A stretch of 6,396 nucleotides of DNA from Allosediminivita sp964397775 (GTDB taxonomy: Bacteria > Pseudomonadota > Alphaproteobacteria > Rhodobacterales > Rhodobacteraceae): positions 1 through 6,396 of the forward strand of contig CAYNKL010000224.1 of the NCBI GenBank assembly GCA_964397775.1. The letters are read 5' to 3'. This document shows, piece after piece, positions 5,639 to 6,396 of the stretch (position 1 is its first letter; each line of letters opens with the position of its first letter). The notes below the pieces were generated by a model. The model did no database searches. It was not told the DNA's origin and was given only the letters and a program-made list of their open reading frames with translations. Both the position numbers and the translations under genes were made by a program.

Positions 5639-6396
5639 TTAGAGCGCCTCGGCGCCCGAAATGATTTCGATCAGTTCGTTGGTGATGACGGCCTGACGCG
5701 AACGGTTGTACTCGATGGTGAGCTTGTCGATCATCTCGCCCGCGTTGCGGGTCGCGTTGTCCATCGCGCTCATCCGGGCGCCCTGTTCCGAGGCGCCGTT
5801 TTCCAGCAGGGCTGCAAAGATCTGCGTCGCCACGCCGCGCGGAAGCAGGTCCGCGAGAATGGCTTCCTCGTCCGGCTCGTAGTCGTAGAGCGCGGCTTCG
5901 GACTGATCCTTGGGCGCCTCGTCGTCGGTGGCGCTCTCGTAATCGGCCGGGATGACCTGCTGCGTGAGCGGCTCCTGGCTGATGACCGAGTGGAACTTCG
6001 AGTAGAAGAGCGTCGCCACGTCGAATTCGCCGTTGTCGAAGCGGGTCAGCACGTCCTTCGCGATGGCCTGCGCGTCGGCATAGCCGATGCGCTTGACGTC
6101 GCTCAGATCCACGTGCCCGACAAAGGCATCACCCCAGTCGCGCTTGAGCTGCTCGCGGCCCTTCTTGCCGACGGTCAGGATTTTGACTTCCTTCCCCTCG
6201 GACTTGAGCTTGGCCGCGTGGCTGCGCGCCAGTTTCACGATCGAGCTGTTGAAGCCGCCGCAGAGACCGCGCTCGGCTGTCATGACGATCAGAAGCTGCA
6301 CCTTGTCCTGGCCGGTCCCGGCCAGGAGCTTCGGTGCGGTAGCGCTGCCGCCGACGGAAGCCGCCAGCGACGCCATGACCGCGTTGAAGCGCTCCG
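5639..6396 (-). CDS. atpG: ATP synthase F1 gamma subunit (5' end outside the window)
   Basis: The reading frame enters from the right edge and gives 251 residues before TAA (5641-5639). Gamma is the rotor shaft of F1. The visible part starts ERFNAVMASLAASVG, so roughly the first 45 residues (the N-terminal helix of the coiled coil) are missing at the window edge, compared with about 290 for the family. MTAERGLCGGFNSSIVK (residues 38-54 of the visible part) is the conserved central motif. The C-terminal helix SAMDNATRNAGEMIDKLTIEYNRSRQAVITNELIEI is cited here only by its hallmarks: MDNATRNA, YNRSRQA and ITNELIEI. An acidic surface loop (ATDDEAPKDQSEA) lies in the Rossmann-like domain. Internal Met codons are not the true start. 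Confidence 0.97.
   Translation of the reverse strand, partial: ERFNAVMASLAASVGGSATAPKLLAGTGQDKVQLLIVMTAERGLCGGFNSSIVKLARSHAAKLKSEGKEVKILTVGKKGREQLKRDWGDAFVGHVDLSDVKRIGYADAQAIAKDVLTRFDNGEFDVATLFYSKFHSVISQEPLTQQVIPADYESATDDEAPKDQSEAALYDYEPDEEAILADLLPRGVATQIFAALLENGASEQGARMSAMDNATRNAGEMIDKLTIEYNRSRQAVITNELIEIISGAEAL

Noticed and set aside
1..6396. CRISPR array, tRNA, rRNA, insertion sequence or phage attachment site
   Set aside because: No regularly spaced repeats, cloverleaf sequence, transposase frame with terminal repeats, or integrase-linked direct repeat was seen by eye on either strand.

Overview
The window looks like GC-rich alphaproteobacterial chromosome, most probably Rhodobacteraceae (Roseobacter group). 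This is inferred from protein character: the F1-ATPase subunits, the 336-residue Prs with a C-terminal extension, and the codon use. No database search was run.

Right part (about 3.64-6.40 kb, minus strand): the 3' end of the ATP synthase F1 operon, read leftward as atpG (gamma, 5' end outside the window), atpD (beta, complete) and atpC (epsilon, complete). A perfect GC-rich hairpin lies between atpD and atpC. The operon ends at a strong bidirectional terminator shared with the convergent pair on its left.

Middle (about 2.17-3.64 kb, plus strand): a two-gene unit encoding a DsbA-fold 2-hydroxychromene-2-carboxylate isomerase / kappa-GST-like protein and an alpha/beta-hydrolase. The stop and start overlap as TGATG, so the genes are probably translationally coupled. 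The unit diverges from prs across a 95-bp regulatory gap.

Left-middle (about 0.66-2.17 kb, minus strand): prs (ribose-phosphate pyrophosphokinase), followed 41 nt later by a GNAT N-acetyltransferase gene.

Left edge (1 to about 657): the only accessory-looking part. A minus-strand reading frame runs off the left end and encodes the nuclease region of a type I restriction HsdR subunit, with an exact D-x13-E-x-K catalytic pattern. The usual stretch of residues before it is missing. Upstream of it lie a 29-codon ORF that ends at an in-frame TGA, a terminator-like hairpin, and an AT-rich patch with a perfect 15-bp inverted repeat that looks like an operator.

Most of the window is conserved housekeeping DNA and I do not see a new system there. 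The part worth following is the left edge, where a restriction gene appears to have been cut or rearranged next to the prs-GNAT unit.
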